A stretch of 64,000 nt of DNA from Pseudomonas sp. PSKL.D1 (GCF_028898945.1 NZ_CP118607.1:4388001-4452000), one strand, 5' to 3'. Counted from the stretch's first letter, positions 35,451-44,499 are shown. Numbers and translations are program-made. Notes: generated by a model from the letters alone, not told the origin.

Positions 35451-36698
35451 ATGGTTGAAGCGCCAGAAACCGATATCGCCGTGGTCGGCGCCGGCATCGT
35501 CGGCGTCGCCTGCGCCCTGCAACTGGCCCGCCAGGGCCGCAAGGTGCTGCTGATCGACCGCCAGGCGCCCGGCCACGGCGCCTCCTATGGCAACGCCGGG
35601 CACCTGGCCACCGAGCAGGTGTTCCCCATCGCCGACCTGTCGATCCTCAAGCGCTTGCCGCGCATGCTGCTCGACCCCATGGGCCCGCTGCGGCTGGACT
35701 GGAAGTACCTGCCCAAGGCCCTGCCGTGGTTCACCCGCCTGCTGCTCAACCTGCGCCCGGCGCCGTTCCAGCGCAGCGTAGCGGGCATTCGCGTACTGAA
35801 CAAAGGCAGCCTCGGGGCCTGGCAGCGGTTGCTGGGGTCGATCGGGCGCAGTGACCTGTTCAAGGAAGATGGCTCGCTGCTGGTGTACGAACGGCCGGAG
35901 TCGCGCGAGGGGCTGCTGGCATTGCGCGCCCGCATGCAGCAACAAGGGGTGCCCGTGGACCTGTGGTCAGCCGATGAGGTGAATGCGGCAGCCCCCCAGT
36001 TGAACCCATCGATGCTTGGCGGGCTGTTCTTCCCGCGTACCGGGCACTTCATTGACCCGTACCGGGTAGTGAGTGAACTGTTCGAAGCGGCCAGGGCCTG
36101 TGGCGTGCGCTTCATGCGTGCCGAGGTCAGTGGTGGCCAGTTGCACACTGCGGGGGTGAGCCTGACGAGCGACAGCGGCAGGATCGATGCGCGTCAGGTA
36201 CTGATCAGTTGTGGCGCCCATTCGGCAAAGCTGACCACCGCCCTGACCGGCAAGGCGGTGCCGCTGGATACCGAGCGGGGGTATCACCTGATGCTGCCGG
36301 GCGAACATGAGCGGTTGCCATTCGCGGTCACTTCACTGGAGCGCAAGTTCATCATGACGCCGATGGCCGATGGCCTGCGGCTGGCCGGTACGGTGGAGTT
36401 CGCCGGGCTGGATGCGCCACCGAGCATGCAGCGGGCGTGGCAGTTGCACCGCTTGAGCCAGGGGCTGTTCAGGCAGGACTTGAGTACAGAAGGAGCGACG
36501 CCGTGGATGGGGTTCCGGCCATCGCTGCCGGATTCATTGCCGGTAATTGACCGGGTGTGTGATGGGCGGGTGTTGCTGGCGTTCGGGCATCAGCACCTGG
36601 GGCTGACCCAGGCGGCGGTGACGGCGCAGTGGGTGGGGGATTTGGCGGAGCGGCCAGCCGGGCACCAGACCGCAGTTTACCGGTTGGACCGGTTTTGA
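35451..36698 (+). CDS. D-hydroxyproline dehydrogenase (FAD, DAO family, single-subunit)
   Basis: A 415-residue flavoprotein predicted to oxidise cis-4-hydroxy-D-proline to 1-pyrroline-4-hydroxy-2-carboxylate, completing the hydroxyproline route. FAD motif IAVVGAGIVGVACALQLARQ is near residues 9-28, followed by APGHGASYGNAGHLATE, and the C-terminal DSLPVIDRV...LLAFGHQHLGLTQA pattern. ATG 35451 is chosen because it lies 2 bp after the dehydrogenase stop and gives the standard DAO N-terminus. P. aeruginosa uses a three-subunit complex for this step; P. putida uses a single-chain enzyme, consistent with this gene. Confidence 0.93.
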   Translation: MVEAPETDIAVVGAGIVGVACALQLARQGRKVLLIDRQAPGHGASYGNAGHLATEQVFPIADLSILKRLPRMLLDPMGPLRLDWKYLPKALPWFTRLLLNLRPAPFQRSVAGIRVLNKGSLGAWQRLLGSIGRSDLFKEDGSLLVYERPESREGLLALRARMQQQGVPVDLWSADEVNAAAPQLNPSMLGGLFFPRTGHFIDPYRVVSELFEAARACGVRFMRAEVSGGQLHTAGVSLTSDSGRIDARQVLISCGAHSAKLTTALTGKAVPLDTERGYHLMLPGEHERLPFAVTSLERKFIMTPMADGLRLAGTVEFAGLDAPPSMQRAWQLHRLSQGLFRQDLSTEGATPWMGFRPSLPDSLPVIDRVCDGRVLLAFGHQHLGLTQAAVTAQWVGDLAERPAGHQTAVYRLDRF

Positions 36699-36731
36699 GT
36701 TCGGGGGCTGCCGCGCAGCCCCCGGCATTCT

Positions 36732-37823
36732 TCAGCGATACCGCTCAAGCCAATGCGCATACGGCGCCGGCAAGGTCCAGGACGCCTTCTCCACCCCCAG
36801 CTCCTTGGCCGCGAAATACGCCCAGTGCGGGTCCGCCAGGTGCGCACGCCCCACCGATACCAGGTCCAGTTGGTTGGCCTTCAACGCGCCTTCAGCCAGC
36901 TGCGGCGTACCAAAGCCCCAGGCCGAGGTCACCGCAATGCCCGCCTCGCGGCGCACACGCTCGGCAATCGGCCCCATGAATGCCGGGCCCCACGGGATGT
37001 TGGTTTCAGGGATGGTGAAGCCGACGCTGACGCTCAGCAAATCCAGGCCACCGGCCTTGAACATGCGCGCCAGTTCGATGGACTCGTCCAGGGTCTGCTC
37101 ATCACGCCCGTCATACTCCAGCACGCCAAAGCGTGCGGTTAGCGGCAGGTTCTCCGGCCACACTTCACGCACGGCGGCCAGGGTTTCCATCAGGAAGCGG
37201 GTGCGGTTCTCGAAGCTGCCACCGTAAGCATCGGTACGTTTGTTGGAGTGCTCGGAGAAGAAGCTTTGGCCCAAATAACCGTGGGCGAAGTGCAGCTCAA
37301 TCCACTCAAAGCCCGCATCGCGCGCGCGGCGGGCGGCATCGACGAAGTCCTGCTTGACCCGGGCGATGTCGTCCAGGGTCATTTCACGCGGCGTTTTTGG
37401 CAAATGAGCGCCAAAGGCGATGGCCGAAGGGGCGATGGTGTCCCAGCCACGGGCATCATCGGCGGCAATGTGGTCGTCACCTTCCCAAGGGCGGTTGGCG
37501 CTGGCCTTGCGCCCGGCGTGGGCAATCTGGATGCCCGGTACCGAGCCGGCTGCCTTGATGGCCTTCACCACCGGCACGAAGGCCTGGGCATGGGCATCGC
37601 TCCAGATGCCGGCGCAGCCGGGGGTAATGCGCCCTTCCGGCGCCACGGCAGTAGCCTCGACCACCAGCAGGCCGGCACCACCACGGGCCATGCTGGCGTA
37701 ATGCACCTGGTGCCAATCGTTGAGCATGCCGTCCTCGGCCATGTACTGGCACATCGGCGGAATGGCGATGCGGTTGCGTAGGGTAATGTCCTTCAGCGTG
37801 TAGGGCTGGAACAGTGCAGACAT
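36732..37823 (-). CDS. xenA: Xenobiotic reductase A (Old Yellow Enzyme family)
   Basis: A 363-residue FMN ene-reductase, nearly identical as I recall it to P. putida XenA, which reduces activated C=C bonds, nitrate esters and nitroaromatics using NADPH. Cys25 in IPPMCQYMAEDG is the thermophilic-type OYE active-site Cys. IQIAHAGRKASANRPW, IELHFAHGYLGQSFFS (catalytic His pair and Tyr region) and the C-terminal Trp/Arg residues (APYAHWLERYR) are intact. ATG 37823 is used (five residues downstream of another in-frame start) because it gives MSALFQPYTLKD as in XenA. It is divergent from an ArsR-type regulator with two overlapping palindromes between them. Confidence 0.95.
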   Translation of the reverse strand: MSALFQPYTLKDITLRNRIAIPPMCQYMAEDGMLNDWHQVHYASMARGGAGLLVVEATAVAPEGRITPGCAGIWSDAHAQAFVPVVKAIKAAGSVPGIQIAHAGRKASANRPWEGDDHIAADDARGWDTIAPSAIAFGAHLPKTPREMTLDDIARVKQDFVDAARRARDAGFEWIELHFAHGYLGQSFFSEHSNKRTDAYGGSFENRTRFLMETLAAVREVWPENLPLTARFGVLEYDGRDEQTLDESIELARMFKAGGLDLLSVSVGFTIPETNIPWGPAFMGPIAERVRREAGIAVTSAWGFGTPQLAEGALKANQLDLVSVGRAHLADPHWAYFAAKELGVEKASWTLPAPYAHWLERYR

Positions 37824-37846
37824 GAGAAAAAACTCCAAGGGTTGTC

Positions 37847-37875
37847 CGAATACGATTGTTCGATCATATTCGAAC
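37847..37875. promoter_or_regulatory. Overlapping palindromes in the xenA-arsR divergent promoter
   Basis: GTTCGA-tcatat-TCGAAC (37858-37875) is a perfect 6-6-6 inverted repeat. It overlaps a second perfect repeat, CGAATA...TATTCG (37847-37852 and 37867-37872). It lies 24-52 bp from the xenA start and 29-57 bp before ATG 37904, a natural site for the ArsR-type repressor to block both genes. Binding is inferred. Confidence 0.55.
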
Positions 37876-37903
37876 TATGGCAATTTGTGAAACCCCCGTT
37901 ATC

Positions 37904-38212
37904 ATGGCGACCATGCGAGCCTACAAACACCCCAACCCTGAAGACCTGATTCTCGAGCGCGTGCTCTACGCCCTCTGCGACCCTGTGCGCCTGGAAATCG
38001 TCCGCCACCTGGCCGGCGTGGCCGAGGCCAGTTGCGGGGAGCTGGACGGTGGGCGGCCGAAGTCGAGCATGTCGCATCACTTTCGTGTGCTGCGGGATGC
38101 GGGGTTGGTGCATACGCGCAATGTGGGCACTACGCACATGAATTCGTTGCGTAGCGAAATGCTGGATGAGCGCTTTCCCGGGTTGCTAGGCAGCATCCTG
38201 CAGCAACACTGA
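37904..38212 (+). CDS. ArsR-family transcriptional regulator, divergent from xenA
   Basis: About 102 residues. A compact winged HTH of the ArsR family: LERVLYALCDPVRLEIVRHL near residues 16-35, and the recognition-helix region GRPKSSMSHHFRVLRDAGLV. No CxC metal-binding motif is seen in the recognition helix, so it probably senses a small organic molecule or redox state rather than arsenite. It is divergent from xenA and likely represses it, as described for ArsR-type partners of ene-reductases. The start is uncertain between ATG 37904 and 37913, which differ by three residues. Confidence 0.9.
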   Translation: MATMRAYKHPNPEDLILERVLYALCDPVRLEIVRHLAGVAEASCGELDGGRPKSSMSHHFRVLRDAGLVHTRNVGTTHMNSLRSEMLDERFPGLLGSILQQH

Positions 38213-38254
38213 CGCCGCCTGTGGGAGCGGCCTTGCCTTGAGGTAAGCACTGAA

Positions 38255-38291
38255 GCTGTAGGAGCGGATTTATCCGCGAAGAGGCCGGCAC
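38255..38291. repeat. Single REP unit, with a degenerate relative just upstream
   Basis: One complete unit (gctgtaggagcggatttatc continuing to the ccgcg core and ggccggcac) without an inverted partner. At 38219-38240 a degraded copy of another Pseudomonas REP class (ctgtgggagcggccttgcct) is visible. Located between the ArsR stop and the mqo terminator. Confidence 0.88.
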
Positions 38292-38326
38292 AATCGGCAC
38301 AAGACAGTTGTTCCCACAGGCGACGC

Positions 38327-38355
38327 AAAAAAAAACCACGAGGTCTCCCTCGTGG
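38327..38355 (-). terminator. Rho-independent terminator of mqo
   Basis: An 8-bp perfect stem CCACGAGG/CCTCGTGG with a 4-nt loop. On the minus strand it is followed by a run of nine T (the A-run at 38327-38335). It lies 23 bp after the mqo stop; a textbook intrinsic terminator. Confidence 0.92.
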
Positions 38356-38378
38356 CTTTTCGATCACAACCTGGCGGC

Positions 38379-40016
38379 TTACAGCGCCATGTCGTTCTCA
38401 GGCTTGCTTTCCAGCGGCGTGGTCACGCCAGTGGTGGTGCCGACGCTCTGGTCGATCACCGGCGGCTTCTCCAGCTGCAGGATTTCGGCAGTGTAGTTCC
38501 ACTCTTTTTGAGTGGCAGCGGCCGAATCGTTCAGCTTGGTACCGTAGCTCGGGATGATCTCTTTGATCTTGGCCTGCCACTCTGGGGTAGCGACCTTTTC
38601 CTTGAACACGGTTTCCAGCACGTTCAGCATGATCGGCGCAGCGGTCGAAGCACCAGGCGATGCACCGAGCAGGCCGGCGATGGTGCGGTCTTGCGAAGCC
38701 ACAACCTCGGTGCCCAGCTTCAGCACGCCGCCCTTCTCTTCGTCACGCTTGATGATCTGCACGCGCTGGCCAGCCTGCCACAGTTTCCAGTCTTCCTTCT
38801 TGGCGTTCGGGAAGTAGGTGCGCAGGGCTTCGAAGCGGTCGTCGTCAGACTGCATCAGCTGGCCGGCAAGGTATTCCACCAGCGGGTACTGGTCGATACC
38901 CACGCGGGCCATCGGCCACACGTTGTGGGTGGTGGTGCTGCTCAGCAGGTCCAGGTACGAGCCGTTCTTCAAGAACTTGGTCGAGAAGGTGGCGAACGGG
39001 CCAAACAGGATCACGCGCTTGCCGTCCAGCACGCGGGTGTCCAGGTGCGGAACCGACATGGGTGGCGCGCCAGTGGAGGCGATGCCGTAGGCCTTGGCCA
39101 TGTGCTGCATGGCAACGGTCGGGTTCTCGGTTACCAGGAACGAACCGCCCACCGGGAAGCCTGCGTATTCCTTGGCTTCAGGAATGCCCGACTTCTGCAG
39201 CAGCTTCAGTGCGCCACCGCCGGCACCGATGAACAGGAACTTGGCATCGGTGACCGACTCGGTGCCGTCCTTCAGGTTCTTGTACTCGACGCGCCACGAG
39301 CCGTCTTCGTTGCGGGTGATGTCCTGGACTTCGCTGGACAGCTTCAGGTCGAACTTGTCCTGGGTCTTCAGGTGGCCAACGAACTGGCGGGTGATCTCAC
39401 CGAAGTTGACGTCGGTGCCGATCGGCGTCCAGGTCACGGCCAGCTTCTGGTTAGGGTCGCGGCCTTCCATCATCAGCGGGACCCACTTGGCGATCTGCGC
39501 GTGGTCCTCGGAATACTGCATCGGGCGGAACAGCGGGCTGGCCTGCAGGGCGTCGTAACGCTTCTTCAGGAACTTGATGTTGTCATCGCCCCAGACGAAG
39601 CTCATGTGCGGGGTGGTGTTGATGAACGAGTGCGGGTTCTTCAGCACGCCCTGGCGCACTTGCCAGGCCCAGAACTGGCGGGAGATCTGGAACGATTCGT
39701 TGATCTCGATGGCCTTGGAGATGTTGACGTTGCCGTCTTTGTCTTCCGGGGTGTAGTTCAGCTCGGCCAGCGCGGAGTGGCCGGTACCGGCGTTGTTCCA
39801 GCCGTTGGAGCTTTCTTCGGCCACGCCGTCCAGGCGCTCGACCATCTCCATCGACCAGCTTGGCTCCAGCTCGTGCAGCCACACGGCCAGGGTGGAGCTC
39901 ATGATGCCGCCGCCGACCAGCAGCACATCGACTTTCTTGGTTTCTGCGGCGTGCGCTTGCATGAAGCTCGCGGCAACAGCCAGACCCAGCAGGGTCTTGC
40001 CAGCTTTCTTGAACAT
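38379..40016 (-). CDS. mqo: Malate:quinone oxidoreductase
   Basis: A 545-residue peripheral membrane flavoprotein that oxidises malate to oxaloacetate and passes electrons to quinone. It has an N-terminal hydrophobic signal-like segment ([23 protein letters not shown]), as in other Pseudomonas Mqo. The FAD motif [19 protein letters not shown] near residues 29-47 is followed by the Mqo signatures [20 protein letters not shown] and [21 protein letters not shown] 40016 is used. It has its own terminator downstream and 303 bp of upstream non-coding sequence, so it is monocistronic. Confidence 0.96.
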   Translation of the reverse strand: MFKKAGKTLLGLAVAASFMQAHAAETKKVDVLLVGGGIMSSTLAVWLHELEPSWSMEMVERLDGVAEESSNGWNNAGTGHSALAELNYTPEDKDGNVNISKAIEINESFQISRQFWAWQVRQGVLKNPHSFINTTPHMSFVWGDDNIKFLKKRYDALQASPLFRPMQYSEDHAQIAKWVPLMMEGRDPNQKLAVTWTPIGTDVNFGEITRQFVGHLKTQDKFDLKLSSEVQDITRNEDGSWRVEYKNLKDGTESVTDAKFLFIGAGGGALKLLQKSGIPEAKEYAGFPVGGSFLVTENPTVAMQHMAKAYGIASTGAPPMSVPHLDTRVLDGKRVILFGPFATFSTKFLKNGSYLDLLSSTTTHNVWPMARVGIDQYPLVEYLAGQLMQSDDDRFEALRTYFPNAKKEDWKLWQAGQRVQIIKRDEEKGGVLKLGTEVVASQDRTIAGLLGASPGASTAAPIMLNVLETVFKEKVATPEWQAKIKEIIPSYGTKLNDSAAATQKEWNYTAEILQLEKPPVIDQSVGTTTGVTTPLESKPENDMAL

Positions 40017-40319
40017 TGATTTATTCCAGTCAGTAGAACGGAGGGGGCTGTGGCTAACCCGGGTATTCCATGTTCTTCAGCGCAGGCTTTTTGTTGATCA
40101 TTGTTCAGCAGCCAGAGAACCAGAAAACGCCCCAGCCTTTTGTCGAATTGACCGACAAGGCTGAATCGTTTCGCCGATTGTAACTGAAATGCCAGCACAA
40201 AAACGAGCGTCAAGACGGCAGGTTGTCCCAGTGGCAGGTTGTCACGCCGCACCTGACCGCAGATGGCAAAGCGCGATACCCTACGGGCCTGCCCACGCAC
40301 TGCCCAAGAGGAATTCCCC
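40017..40319. other. Intergenic region between mqo and the LysE-type gene (divergent)
   Basis: 303 bp with no gene. Contains the promoter regions of mqo (minus) and the LysE-family gene (plus). I see a short imperfect hairpin region near 40120-40165 (cagccttttgtcgaattgac with cgacaaggctg) in the mqo leader, but no clear operator or REP. AAGAGGAATTCCCC before 40320 is the LysE ribosome-binding site. Confidence 0.55.
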
Positions 40320-40934
40320 ATGCTCGGCGTCACCGACTACGGCGCGTTCGTCATCGCCTTCATCATCGTGCTGGCCATCCCCGGCCCCGGTAACTTTGCC
40401 CTGATCACCGCCACCGGCAAGGGCGGCATCAAGGCGGGCATGGCGGCGACTTGCGGGGTAATCCTCGGTGACCAGGTGCTGCTGTGGCTGGCAGTGGCGG
40501 GCGTTGCCACCCTGTTGGCGGCCTACCCTGCAGCCTTCCACGTGGTGCAATGGGCCGGCGCGGCCTACCTGGCGTACCTCGGCATCCGCATGCTGCTGAG
40601 CAAACCCGGCGCGCCGCGCACCAGCCGCATGGACAACGGCCACTTCCTGCGCCAAACGATGATGATCACCCTGCTCAACCCCAAGGCGATCATGTTCTAC
40701 ATGGCGTTCTTTCCGCTGTTTGTCGACCCGGTGAAGCACCAGGGGCTGGTGACATTTGGTTTTCTGGCGGCGACCGTGGCGGTGGTGACGTTTTTGTATG
40801 GGTTGATTGCCGTGGTGCTGACCCATCACCTGGCCGAACGCATGCGTGCCAACCCGCGGATCGCCAACCTGTTCGAGCGGTTGGCGGGGGCTTGTTTGGT
40901 GGGGTTCGGGATCAAGCTGGCGGCGATGCGTTAA
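40320..40934 (+). CDS. LysE/RhtB-family amino-acid exporter
   Basis: A 204-residue integral membrane protein with six predicted helices, of the LysE/RhtB efflux family. The hallmark helix 1 VLAIPGPGNFALITATGKGGIKAGMAATCGV (shown here by its PGPGNFALITATGKGG core) is near residues 21-36, and TLLNPKAIMFYMAFFPLFV near 121-139 is the second family motif. It probably exports an amino acid such as homoserine, threonine or leucine; no ligand can be read. ATG 40320 is chosen because AAGAGGAA precedes it and it begins directly before helix 1. It is monocistronic with a REP pair 25 bp after the stop. Confidence 0.9.
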   Translation: MLGVTDYGAFVIAFIIVLAIPGPGNFALITATGKGGIKAGMAATCGVILGDQVLLWLAVAGVATLLAAYPAAFHVVQWAGAAYLAYLGIRMLLSKPGAPRTSRMDNGHFLRQTMMITLLNPKAIMFYMAFFPLFVDPVKHQGLVTFGFLAATVAVVTFLYGLIAVVLTHHLAERMRANPRIANLFERLAGACLVGFGIKLAAMR

Positions 40935-40958
40935 CGCAGGGCTGTATTGCCTGGAGCG

Positions 40959-41022
40959 GCCCTATCGCGGATGAATCCGCTCCTACAAGGGCGGTGTAGG
41001 AGCGGATTCATCCGCGATAGGG
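40959..41022. repeat. REP pair, last in the window
   Basis: Head-to-head units within gccctatc/gatagggc arms between the convergent LysE-type and DmlR-like genes, ending 7 bp before the LysR-type stop. No further REP of this family was found from here to 64 kb. Confidence 0.93.
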
Positions 41023-41028
41023 CCAGCA

Positions 41029-41928
41029 CTAACGACGCCCCCGGAAGTATTCACTGAGAAACTCCACCGTCACCTTCACCTTCGCCGAGTTCAGCAACGG
41101 CGAGGTATGCACCGCCCAGATGTCAGCTGCCTGGAAGTAGTCGCCAAGCACGTGTACCAGTCGCCCGGCTTGCAAATCTTCCCGGATATCCCACATCGAC
41201 CGCAGCAGGATGCCGCGCCCGTCCAGGCACCACTGGCGGGCAATTTCGCCGTTGTTGGTCGACAGGCTGCCGGTCACCTTCACCGTCTCGGGGCCTCTGG
41301 CGCCGGTCAGGTTCCACACGCCAAACGGGTGATCGCGCTCCTTGATCACCAGGCAGTCGTGCTGGCCCAGTTCCGGTAACGATGCCGGCGTGCCACGTGC
41401 GTCCAGGTACTCAGGGCTGGCGCACAACACCCGGTGATTCTTTGCCAGCGGCTTGGCAATCACATGAGGTGAAATGTCGTTGCCGACGCGAATGTCGAGG
41501 TCGACGCCCTCCTCCACCAGGTCCACCAGGCGGTCCTGAATGTCCAGACGAATGTCCAGGCCGGGGTAACGCACCGCCAGTTCCGCCAACGCCGGCGCCA
41601 CCATCCGCCGCCCAAGGCCGGGGCTGCTCACGACCCGCAACAGGCCGCTGGGTTCGCCATGCAACGTGTCGATCTCATCCCCCAGCTGGCTCACCTGATA
41701 CAACAACTGCTGCGCCCAGCGGCTCACCCGCTCGCCATCGTCGGTCAGGGTGACGTTGCGGGTGGTGCGGTGCAGCAGGCGCAAGTTCAGGTCTTGCTCC
41801 AGGCCACGAATACGCTTGCTGACAAACGCCGGAGACATGCCAAGCTCGTCCGCGGCGGCCGTGAAGCTGAAGCGGCGGGCGACCAACAGGAAGACTTTCA
41901 AGTCGTGCAGGCTGGGCAGATTGTTCAC
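41029..41928 (-). CDS. dmlR: LysR-family regulator, DmlR-like
   Basis: A 299-residue LysR regulator of the DmlR/CrgA-like subgroup. The HTH (LHDLKVFLLVARRFSFTAAADELGMSPAFVSKRI) is at residues 7-41, followed by RLLHRTTRNVTLTDDGE, the usual subgroup linker. The effector domain follows (LDIRLDIQDRLVDLVEEGVD). It is divergent from the D-malate/tartrate dehydrogenase gene with 93 bp between starts, mirroring E. coli dmlR-dmlA. In E. coli, DmlR activates dmlA in response to D-malate, so the same control is likely here. A GAAAC-caa-GTTTC palindrome at 41935-41947 lies just upstream of its start. Confidence 0.9.
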   Translation of the reverse strand: MNNLPSLHDLKVFLLVARRFSFTAAADELGMSPAFVSKRIRGLEQDLNLRLLHRTTRNVTLTDDGERVSRWAQQLLYQVSQLGDEIDTLHGEPSGLLRVVSSPGLGRRMVAPALAELAVRYPGLDIRLDIQDRLVDLVEEGVDLDIRVGNDISPHVIAKPLAKNHRVLCASPEYLDARGTPASLPELGQHDCLVIKERDHPFGVWNLTGARGPETVKVTGSLSTNNGEIARQWCLDGRGILLRSMWDIREDLQAGRLVHVLGDYFQAADIWAVHTSPLLNSAKVKVTVEFLSEYFRGRR

Positions 41929-42021
41929 GATTCAGAAACCAAGTTTCCACAGAAGCGCTGATTTTGTCCGATTTGAATACGATTAGCCTAGTGCTTCCTT
42001 CATTGCACAGAGCACCTGCCC

Positions 42022-43113
42022 ATGACCACCAAACCTTTTCGCATCGCCGCCATCCCGGGCGACGGCATCGGCCTTGAAGTGTTGCCAGAAGGCATCCGGG
42101 TATTGGAAGCCGCCGCGCACAAGCATGGCCTGGCGCTGCAGTTCGACACCTTCGAATGGGCCAGCTGCGACTACTACCTGCAACACGGCAAGATGATGCC
42201 CGACAACTGGGCCGAGCAACTCAAGCAGTACGACGCCATCTACTTCGGGGCCGTAGGCTGGCCCGACAAGGTTCCTGACCACATTTCCCTGTGGGGTTCG
42301 CTGCTCAAGTTCCGCCGCGAGTTCGACCAGTACGTGAACATCCGCCCGGTGCGCCTGTTCCCGGGCGTGCCGTGTGCCCTGGCCAACCGCAAGGTCGGCG
42401 ACATCGACTTCGTGGTAGTGCGGGAAAACACCGAGGGCGAGTACTCGTCGGTGGGCGGCATCATGTTCGAGAACACCGAAAACGAGTTTGTCATTCAGGA
42501 CTCGATCTTCACCCGCCGTGGCGTCGACCGCATCCTCAAGTACGCCTTCGAGCTGGCGCAAACCCGTGAGCGCAAGCATGTGACCTCGGCCACCAAGTCC
42601 AACGGCATGGCCATCAGCATGCCCTATTGGGACAAGCGCACCGAAGCCATGGCGGCAAACTACCCGGCGGTCAGCTGGGACAAACAGCACATCGACATCC
42701 TGTGCGCGCGCTTCGTGCTGCAACCCGACCGCTTCGATGTGGTGGTGGCGTCCAATCTGTTCGGCGACATCCTCTCCGACCTGGGCCCGGCCTGTGCTGG
42801 CACCATCGGCATCGCGCCATCGGCCAACCTCAACCCCGAGCGCAACTTCCCGTCGCTGTTCGAGCCGGTGCACGGTTCGGCACCGGACATCTTCGGCAAG
42901 AACATCGCCAACCCGATTGCGATGATCTGGTCGGGGGCGATGATGCTGGAGTTTCTGGGGCAAGGTGATGAGCGCTACGTGGCAGCCCATGACGATATCC
43001 TCGCGGCCATTGAAGCGGTCATTGCCGAAGGCCAGATCACCCCTGACATGGGCGGCCAGTGCTCCACCCAGGAAGCGGGCGATGCCATCGCTCGGCGGGT
43101 GGCGGCACGCTGA
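42022..43113 (+). CDS. dmlA: D-malate / tartrate dehydrogenase (decarboxylating)
   Basis: A 363-residue member of the isocitrate/isopropylmalate dehydrogenase family, of the tartrate dehydrogenase (TtuC/DmlA) group. It oxidatively decarboxylates D-malate to pyruvate, and often L-tartrate, using NAD+ with Mg/Mn. It has IAAIPGDGIGLEVLPEG, the substrate Arg-rich NIRPVRLFPG, ENTEGEYSSVGG, the catalytic Lys in TSATKSNGM, and the metal Asp in VASNLFGDILSDLGP. FEPVHGSAPDIFGKNIANP forms the NAD site. ATG 42022 follows GAGCACCTGCCC. It is divergent from DmlR and followed by a long GC-rich hairpin at 43124-43151. Confidence 0.94.
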   Translation: MTTKPFRIAAIPGDGIGLEVLPEGIRVLEAAAHKHGLALQFDTFEWASCDYYLQHGKMMPDNWAEQLKQYDAIYFGAVGWPDKVPDHISLWGSLLKFRREFDQYVNIRPVRLFPGVPCALANRKVGDIDFVVVRENTEGEYSSVGGIMFENTENEFVIQDSIFTRRGVDRILKYAFELAQTRERKHVTSATKSNGMAISMPYWDKRTEAMAANYPAVSWDKQHIDILCARFVLQPDRFDVVVASNLFGDILSDLGPACAGTIGIAPSANLNPERNFPSLFEPVHGSAPDIFGKNIANPIAMIWSGAMMLEFLGQGDERYVAAHDDILAAIEAVIAEGQITPDMGGQCSTQEAGDAIARRVAAR

Positions 43114-43123
43114 ACCTGAACGC

Positions 43124-43151
43124 TGCAACCCGGCAGTGCTGCCGGGTTGCA
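43124..43151. terminator. Long perfect hairpin between convergent dmlA and porin genes
   Basis: TGCAACCCGGCAG paired with CTGCCGGGTTGCA (13 bp) around a 2-nt spacer, 10 bp after the dmlA stop and 10 bp from the porin stop. No T-run follows on either strand, so it is a probable bidirectional terminator or transcript-end stabiliser rather than a classic intrinsic terminator. Confidence 0.65.
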
Positions 43152-43161
43152 GGCAATGCCA

Positions 43162-44499
43162 CTAGCCGCCCAGCGGATACTCGATGGCCAGGCGTATTTG
43201 ATCGGCGTCCAGTTCAGCCTGGGCCGTGTTGCCGCGGTGCACCGCGTGGCGCAGGGTGATCGCCAGATTGCGCGCCGGCCCCGACTGCACCACGTACTTG
43301 GCTTGCAGGTCACGCTCCCAGTGCCGGCCATCCTTGCCATAGCCAAGCCAACTGTAACCGCCGGACGGATCCATGTGGCTGCCATCGATGCCGCTACCAC
43401 GCACATACAGCGCCGAGAACGACAAACCCGGCACCCCATAGGCGGCCATGTTCAGGTCATAACGCGCCAGCCACGATGCTTCCTGCGGGGCGTTGAAGTC
43501 GGAAAGCGCCACGGCATTGCTGAGAAAAATCGCACCGCGCGTCACATAGTCGAACGGCGTGTCGCCATCGATCTTCTGATAACTCACCCCAAAGCTGTGG
43601 GCGTTGTAGCGGTAGGTGGTGAGCAGGCTCCAGCTGGTGTTGTCAATTTCCCCGGACAGCGACTTACCGGTGTCCTGTGTGCGATACAGGTTCAGGTCGA
43701 AGGTGAGTTGCTGTTGCTCGCTCAATGGCAAGGTGTAAAACAAACCAAGGTAGTGCTGGCGCCACGAGTCTTCGTATTTGCCACTGAACACACTGGCCGT
43801 CAGCCCCTCCAGCGCCGAGGTACGCGCGCCGACCAGTTCATAGCGGTCGCCCTGCCGGCCATTCGAGTAGTTGACTACAAAGCCCCGGTCATGGCTGTTG
43901 GCGTTGCGGTCGGTGCTTTCATTGAAACGGCCGGCGTAGAGGGTGGTTTTGGGCAGCTCACGGCTGCTCAGGAACCAGCCGGTGGCGGTTTCCGGCAAAA
44001 GGCGGCTGTCGGAGGATGAGAAGATGGGCGTCTTGACCCGTTGCTCGCCGTAACGCAACTCGGTCGACGACACCCGCATTTTCACCGCCGCGCCACCACG
44101 GCTGAATTCGCGCTTGGGGTGGCCGTCGTTATCAATGGCCAGCAGCCGGGCCTTGCCGGCCCGGCCACCCCCGCTGTCCAGTTCACGGCCAATGTAAAGA
44201 TGGCCATCCAGGCCGAAGCCGACAGTGCCGGTGGTAAAGCCCGAGCTGAAATCCCCCATCAGCCCGTAGGCGGCTTCTTCAGCCAGGTCGCTGCGCTCAG
44301 CCCTGGGTTTATAGGCGTTGCGTGCGCCGTTGCTCACGGCACCATGGCGGTAGTCTCGGCGGTCGTACAGTACTCGGTTGAACAGGCTCCACTGGCTGTC
44401 GGCCACGAAGCCCTTGCTGTTGTCCTGCTCCGAAGCGTGGGCAAGCAGGGACTGCCCACCCAACGCCACAATCAAGGCGGGTGTCGAAATGATCTTCAC
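43162..44499 (-). CDS. OprD-family outer-membrane porin
   Basis: A 445-residue outer-membrane beta-barrel of the OprD/OccK specificity-porin family, with a signal peptide (KIISTPALIVALGGQSLLAHA). It shows the family N-terminal GFVADSQWSLFNRVLYDRRD, RVSSTELRYGEQRVKTPIFSSS-like segment, alternating beta strands, and a C-terminal strand ending in IRLAIEYPLGG. It should import a small carboxylate or amino acid across the outer membrane. GTG 44499 is chosen because CGGGAG lies 7 nt upstream and it starts the signal peptide; upstream frame has no signal-like sequence. It is convergent with dmlA, with DUF1624 and DUF4198 genes upstream on the same strand. Confidence 0.9.
   Translation of the reverse strand: MKIISTPALIVALGGQSLLAHASEQDNSKGFVADSQWSLFNRVLYDRRDYRHGAVSNGARNAYKPRAERSDLAEEAAYGLMGDFSSGFTTGTVGFGLDGHLYIGRELDSGGGRAGKARLLAIDNDGHPKREFSRGGAAVKMRVSSTELRYGEQRVKTPIFSSSDSRLLPETATGWFLSSRELPKTTLYAGRFNESTDRNANSHDRGFVVNYSNGRQGDRYELVGARTSALEGLTASVFSGKYEDSWRQHYLGLFYTLPLSEQQQLTFDLNLYRTQDTGKSLSGEIDNTSWSLLTTYRYNAHSFGVSYQKIDGDTPFDYVTRGAIFLSNAVALSDFNAPQEASWLARYDLNMAAYGVPGLSFSALYVRGSGIDGSHMDPSGGYSWLGYGKDGRHWERDLQAKYVVQSGPARNLAITLRHAVHRGNTAQAELDADQIRLAIEYPLGG

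Noticed and set aside
38352..40019. Long plus-strand open frame opposite mqo
   Set aside because: No recognisable protein; the minus-strand gene is a full-length Mqo with its own terminator.
3472..41022. Repeated palindromes as a possible CRISPR array
   Set aside because: Units are dispersed singly or in inverted pairs between genes, without regular spacers or cas genes; they are REP elements.
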